NCBI GenBank assembly: GCA_039816825.1 | Contig: JBCBXA010000064.1 | Span: forward strand, 1 to 16,162 | DNA from: JBCBXA01 sp039816825 | GTDB taxonomy: Bacteria; Pseudomonadota; Alphaproteobacteria; Rhizobiales; Rhizobiaceae | DNA: 16,162 nucleotides | Direction: 5' to 3' | In this document: piece by piece, positions 12,605 through 16,162 of the stretch | Layout of the letters: every line of letters begins with the position of its first letter | How positions within the stretch are numbered: position 1 is the stretch's first letter | Translations under genes and position numbers: made by a program | Notes under the pieces: generated by a model | What the model saw: the letters and a program-made list of their open reading frames with translations, nothing else | Databases searched by the model: none | Told to the model about the DNA's origin: nothing

Positions 12605-13776
12605 TGGCTTCTGCGATGGCGGCTGCCTCCCCGCGCCTGGCGGGCATGCGGGTTACGGTCGACCTCGATGCCTTGGTGACGAACTGGAAGCACCTTAGCG
12701 CGATGCTGCCCGGTGCAGAGGCTGGGGCGACCGTGAAAGCGAACGCCTATGGCTGCGGGCTCGAGGAGGTGGGACCTGCCCTCCAGAATGCGGGATGCAC
12801 GAGCTTCTTCGTTGCGCTGCCAGAAGAAGCGGCGACGCTGCGAAGGACGTTGGGGGACGGTCCAGACATCTATGTCCTGAACGGGCTGATGGGCGGCGCT
12901 GATCTTGCCATGTTCTACCTCGAGAATCGGCTCCTGCCCGTCATCTCGTCGGTGAACGACATGGAGGCATGGCTCAATGGTATCAGCCAGCGCGGGCAGC
13001 ATGCTCCGAGCGCACTGCACGTCGATACGGGCATGAACCGGCTGGGTCTTTCGCTGTCTGAGTTCGATGCGCTGATGTTGGACGAAGACAAGCTCATGAG
13101 GCTCAACCCCACTTTGGTGATGAGCCATCTGGCCTGTGGTGACGAGGCAGAACACCCTTTGAACAGCGCTCAGCTTTCGCGATTCAGTATCGTCGCCAAA
13201 GCGATGCCCGGGACACGCGCTTCGCTGGCAAACTCGGCTGGACACTTTCTCGGCAGTGAGTACGGCTTTGACCTGACACGGCCCGGCATTGCGCTCTATG
13301 GCGGCGAATGTCAGACCCCGGGTATAAACCCCATGGAGACCGTCGTAACGGCTGAAGCGCGTGTTTTGACCGAACGGACCGCCAAGACCGGGGAAACCGT
13401 GGGCTATGGCGCCGCCCACAGATTTGAGAGCCCCGCTCGGATCGCCATCATATCAAGTGGATATGCCGACGGTTTCTCGCGCGCGGCCAGCGGCAGCGGG
13501 GTGAGTTTGCGGAGGGCTGAGAAAACTGGAGCACAGGTCCGGTACGGTCGCCATCTGGTTCCTGTGGTCGGGCGCGTTTCCATGGATCTCACCGCCATCG
13601 ACATCACGTCGGTTCCCGAATCTGAACTGGGCGAAGACTGGGTGGAGATATTCGGGCCGAGCGTACCGGTGGATGATGTAGCCAGAGCCGCCGGAACCAT
13701 CGGGTACGAGCTTCTGACGTGCCTATCGCACCGGGCGGCATATTCGTACCGATCAGCCCGAAGCGGGGTCGCCTGA
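12604..13776 (+). CDS. alr: Alanine racemase
   Basis: PLP enzyme that interconverts L- and D-alanine, supplying D-Ala for peptidoglycan. The 390 residues have the two-domain fold. PLP-binding Lys45 is in TVKANAYGCGL, HVDTGMNRLG is at 139-148, and the second base is Tyr268 in TVGYGAAHRF. GYADGFSRA (286-294) and VGRVSMDLTAID (322-333) are also family features. Where many family members read AYGHG after the lysine, this one reads AYGCG, a small difference from the common form. The start at 12604 overlaps the dnaB stop (TGATG), and its own stop overlaps radA in the same way, so translation is coupled across three genes. Whether it is the biosynthetic (Alr) or catabolic (DadX) type cannot be told from sequence; no D-amino acid dehydrogenase is adjacent, which favours biosynthetic. 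Confidence 0.96.
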   Translation: MASAMAAASPRLAGMRVTVDLDALVTNWKHLSAMLPGAEAGATVKANAYGCGLEEVGPALQNAGCTSFFVALPEEAATLRRTLGDGPDIYVLNGLMGGADLAMFYLENRLLPVISSVNDMEAWLNGISQRGQHAPSALHVDTGMNRLGLSLSEFDALMLDEDKLMRLNPTLVMSHLACGDEAEHPLNSAQLSRFSIVAKAMPGTRASLANSAGHFLGSEYGFDLTRPGIALYGGECQTPGINPMETVVTAEARVLTERTAKTGETVGYGAAHRFESPARIAIISSGYADGFSRAASGSGVSLRRAEKTGAQVRYGRHLVPVVGRVSMDLTAIDITSVPESELGEDWVEIFGPSVPVDDVARAAGTIGYELLTCLSHRAAYSYRSARSGVA

Positions 13777-15167
13777 TGGCCAAGATCAAGACCAGTTACA
13801 TCTGCCAGAACTGCGGCGCCGTTTACCCGCGCTGGAGCGGGCGGTGCGACGCGTGTGGCGAATGGAACACCATCGTTGAAGAAACGGCTGAAACAGGGGG
13901 CGTGGGCGGCGGCCCCAAAAGTGCCCTTGCAAAAGGTCGAGCCGCAAAGCTGGTTCCATTGTCGGGCGAGATCGAAGAAGCGCCGCGCTTTCTGACGGGC
14001 ATCGAAGAGCTGGATCGGGTTACTGGAGGTGGCTTTGTGCGCGGATCAGCCTTGCTACTGGGAGGCGACCCCGGGATCGGCAAGTCGACGGTTCTGATGC
14101 AGGCCGCCGCCGCTCTTGCGCAGCGAGGGCAGAAGGTCATCTACATTTCGGGCGAAGAGGCTGTCGCCCAAGTTCGTCTGCGGGCGCAGCGGCTGGGGGT
14201 TGAGAAGGCCGCCGTCGGCTTGGCCGCTGAAACCAATGTTGAAGACATTCTGGCCACGATAAAGGCCGACGGATCCGCGGACTTTGTGGTCATTGATTCG
14301 ATCCAGACCCTCTGGACCTCATCAGTGGAGTCTGCGCCCGGCACGGTCACGCAGGTGCGTGCGTCGGCCCAGGCCATGATCCGCCATGCCAAGAATACTG
14401 GCGCTACGGTGGTGCTGGTCGGTCATGTCACCAAAGAAGGGCAGATCGCAGGGCCACGGGTTGTGGAACATATGGTGGATGCCGTTCTCTATTTTGAGGG
14501 CGAAGGCGGCCACCAGTTCCGCATTTTGCGTGGGGTCAAAAACCGCTTTGGCCCAACAGACGAGATCGGCGTTTTTGCCATGGGGGACAGTGGCCTCCAA
14601 GAAGTGCGCAACCCGTCAGAGCTTTTTCTGGGCGAACGGAATGCGAAGGCGCCCGGTGCCGCCGTGTTTGCCGGGATGGAGGGCACCCGACCGGTGCTTG
14701 TTGAAATCCAGGCGCTCGTTGCCCAATCCTCCCTCGGCACGCCCCGACGGGCCGTCGTGGGCTGGGATGGAGCCCGTCTCTCCATGATTTTGGCCGTACT
14801 GGAAGCCCATTGCGGCGTGAGGCTCGGCCAACACGACGTCTATCTGAACGTTGCTGGTGGCTACCGAATCAATGAACCCGCCGCCGATCTGGCGGTCGCG
14901 GCGGCTTTGGTCTCCTCGCTCACAGCAAGGCCCCTCCCCGTCGACAATGTGGTGTTTGGCGAGATCAGCCTGTCAGGCGCCGTCCGGCCCGTCAGTCACT
15001 CCGGAGCAAGGCTCAAGGAAGCGCAGAAGTTGGGATTTGGCCACGCATTGCTGCCGGCAGGCGGCGGGGAGACACCGGAAAAAGGCCTGCGAACGACAGC
15101 CGTGGATGCGTTGATGGACATGGTTGCCAATATTGCTGGCAATGCCCTAGAAGAGGGCGAAAACTGA
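13776..15167 (+). CDS. radA: DNA repair protein RadA
   Basis: RecA-like ATPase that drives branch migration during recombinational repair. The 463 residues have the four-cysteine zinc finger (Cys10, 13, 24, 27 in CQNCG and CDACGEW), a RecA-like core with Walker A GGDPGIGKST (96-105), SGEE (125-128) and VVIDSIQTLW (171-180). The RadA-specific KNRFGPTDEIG motif is at 255-265, and a Lon-protease-like C-terminal domain spans about 280-450 (VFAGMEGTRPVLVEIQALV, GGYRINEPAADLAVAAAL). The frame is open 57 bases upstream, but ATG 13776 gives the standard MAKIKTSYICQNCG start and overlaps the alr stop by one base. 104 bases without a clear terminator follow before cvpA. Confidence 0.97.
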   Translation: MAKIKTSYICQNCGAVYPRWSGRCDACGEWNTIVEETAETGGVGGGPKSALAKGRAAKLVPLSGEIEEAPRFLTGIEELDRVTGGGFVRGSALLLGGDPGIGKSTVLMQAAAALAQRGQKVIYISGEEAVAQVRLRAQRLGVEKAAVGLAAETNVEDILATIKADGSADFVVIDSIQTLWTSSVESAPGTVTQVRASAQAMIRHAKNTGATVVLVGHVTKEGQIAGPRVVEHMVDAVLYFEGEGGHQFRILRGVKNRFGPTDEIGVFAMGDSGLQEVRNPSELFLGERNAKAPGAAVFAGMEGTRPVLVEIQALVAQSSLGTPRRAVVGWDGARLSMILAVLEAHCGVRLGQHDVYLNVAGGYRINEPAADLAVAAALVSSLTARPLPVDNVVFGEISLSGAVRPVSHSGARLKEAQKLGFGHALLPAGGGETPEKGLRTTAVDALMDMVANIAGNALEEGEN

Positions 15168-15271
15168 GGGACCCACGGACCTTACGGTTGCGCAGCGACC
15201 AACAACCCAAACTGTCTCATCCATGAAAAGCGCACAGCGCGGCTTCTCCTGAAAAACGAGCATTCAAGCAT

Positions 15272-15826
15272 ATGGGCATCACGCTTCTCGACGGTATTCT
15301 GATCGGCATCACACTGATCTCTGCATTCCTGGCCATGCTCCGGGGCTTCAGCCGCGAAGTTCTTTCCATCGGCTCATGGGTAGTGGCGGCAATTGTGGCC
15401 TTTCTCTACTACCCGCTTCTGGTGCCCTTCATGCAGGATTATCTGGGTGAAGGCATTCAATCGACCATCGCCGCAGGGGCCGCTGTCTTTGTGGTGGTTC
15501 TGATCATCGCCACCCTCATCACAGTGAAGATCGCGGACTTCATTATAGACAGTCGCGTTGGCCCACTGGACCGCACGCTGGGGTTCATTTTCGGTGCCGT
15601 TCGCGGAGTTCTGATCGTTGTCATCGGAACCATGTTCCTCAACTGGGTGTTGCAGGATCAACCGCCAACCTGGGTGTCGGAAGCGAAGTCCAAGCCGCTT
15701 CTCGACAATATCGGTGAGCGGCTGCGGCTTCTTCTGCCTGAAGATGGCGGCGCCGAGATCCTCGAGCGGATACGTCCGGAAGATGAAGGCGCTCCCAGCG
15801 CCGACGAGACCCCAACCAATACCTAG
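15272..15826 (+). CDS. cvpA: CvpA family inner-membrane protein
   Basis: Inner-membrane protein named from its need in colicin V production in E. coli; the molecular role is unsettled, with reported links to envelope stress and bile tolerance. The 184 residues have four predicted membrane segments at about 5-23, 31-52, 64-88 and 101-125. The family motifs RGFSREVLSIGSW (24-36) and LDRTLGFIFGAVRG (99-112) are clear. A soluble, acidic C-terminal tail (about 130-184) is longer than the minimal domain. The start at 15272 has only a weak ribosome site (AACGAG). The stop is 14 bases before purF, an association seen in many proteobacteria, suggesting shared transcription. Confidence 0.93.
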   Translation: MGITLLDGILIGITLISAFLAMLRGFSREVLSIGSWVVAAIVAFLYYPLLVPFMQDYLGEGIQSTIAAGAAVFVVVLIIATLITVKIADFIIDSRVGPLDRTLGFIFGAVRGVLIVVIGTMFLNWVLQDQPPTWVSEAKSKPLLDNIGERLRLLLPEDGGAEILERIRPEDEGAPSADETPTNT

Positions 15827-15840
15827 CAAGGGCCGGCCTC

Positions 15841-16162
15841 ATGACTGAAGACCATCAGACGCAGTTGGCCAACACAAACCCTTTTGGTGACCCTGACGAT
15901 GACAAGCTGCGCGAAGAGTGCGGTGTCTTCGGTATCTTCGGCCATAAGGATGCGGCGACGCTGACCACCCTAGGCCTACATGCGCTTCAGCACCGCGGGC
16001 AGGAGGCGGCGGGCATCGTGTCGTTCGATGGCCAACAGTTCTTTGTTGAAAAGCACGAAGGTCTGATCGGTGACAACTTCACGAAGAAGGAAGTCATCGA
16101 ACGCCTTGGTGGCAACCGGGCGATCGGACATACGCGCTATGCCACGACCGGCGGGGCGGGCC
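15841..16162 (+). CDS. purF: Amidophosphoribosyltransferase, N-terminal part (runs off the window)
   Basis: First committed enzyme of purine synthesis: it makes 5-phosphoribosylamine from PRPP and glutamine. Only 107 codons are seen. After a 26-residue propeptide-like leader (MTEDHQTQL to KLREE) comes Cys27 in ECGVFGIFG, the N-terminal nucleophile of class II glutamine amidotransferases, exposed after removal of the leader. LGLHALQHRGQEAAGIV and AIGHTRYATTG follow, both typical of the glutaminase domain. The phosphoribosyltransferase domain lies outside the window. The start has an AGGGCCGG ribosome site. It is 14 bases after cvpA. Confidence 0.96.
   Translation, partial: MTEDHQTQLANTNPFGDPDDDKLREECGVFGIFGHKDAATLTTLGLHALQHRGQEAAGIVSFDGQQFFVEKHEGLIGDNFTKKEVIERLGGNRAIGHTRYATTGGAG

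Noticed and set aside
12586..13419. Minus-strand open frame of 277 codons opposite alr
   Set aside because: Fully antisense to a complete alanine racemase with all catalytic residues; no family features in the antisense product.
1..16162. Search for tRNA genes, CRISPR arrays, insertion sequences, phage or defence genes
   Set aside because: No clover-leaf-like sequences, regularly spaced repeats, transposase motifs or defence-type domains were seen; the content is housekeeping throughout.

Overview
This window reads as a chromosomal core region of an alphaproteobacterium, most likely order Hyphomicrobiales (Rhizobiales). The reasons are the gene order rpsF-rpsR-DUF2232-rplI-dnaB-alr-radA-cvpA-purF, the fabD-fabG-acpP-fabF-mltG cluster, CTT-type -35 boxes, and the alphaproteobacterial flavour of the proteins. 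I do not assign a genus. No mobile element, CRISPR array, tRNA, rRNA or pseudogene is visible, and nothing suggests recent horizontal transfer.

Layout. Positions 1-214 (-) hold the start of an ABC-F ATPase, cut by the window edge. It is divergent from ndk (+), which has its own promoter and a strong terminator. A long minus-strand block follows, transcribed right to left: ribokinase, then nucleoside hydrolase (ATGA overlap), then fabD, fabG, acpP, fabF and mltG. mltG converges on the ndk terminator. At about 7.76 kb the direction switches to plus: a small secreted PRC-barrel-like protein with its own terminator, then a candidate promoter and a structured leader, then rpsF-rpsR-(DUF2232)-rplI with a strong terminator. 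Next come dnaB-alr-radA, coupled by one-base TGATG overlaps, then cvpA and the 5' end of purF, which runs off the window.

How the genes work together. The fab block supplies malonyl-ACP (FabD), the carrier (AcpP), chain elongation (FabF) and ketoacyl reduction (FabG). MltG trims nascent peptidoglycan, and Alr makes the D-alanine used for peptidoglycan. The nucleoside hydrolase and ribokinase form a short salvage route from nucleoside to base plus ribose-5-phosphate. rpsF/rpsR/rplI serve the ribosome, dnaB and radA serve replication and repair, ndk and purF serve nucleotide supply.

The most interesting signals are regulatory rather than a new gene system. An rpsF leader hairpin with a UCCG bulge resembles the S6:S18 autoregulatory motif. 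Candidate fabD and acpP promoters share an exact 11-base element. A 10-bp inverted repeat overlaps the acpP -35 box and abuts the fabG terminator. A near-consensus DnaA box lies inside a candidate dnaB promoter. All are read by eye and were not computed. I found no convincing previously undescribed multi-gene system.
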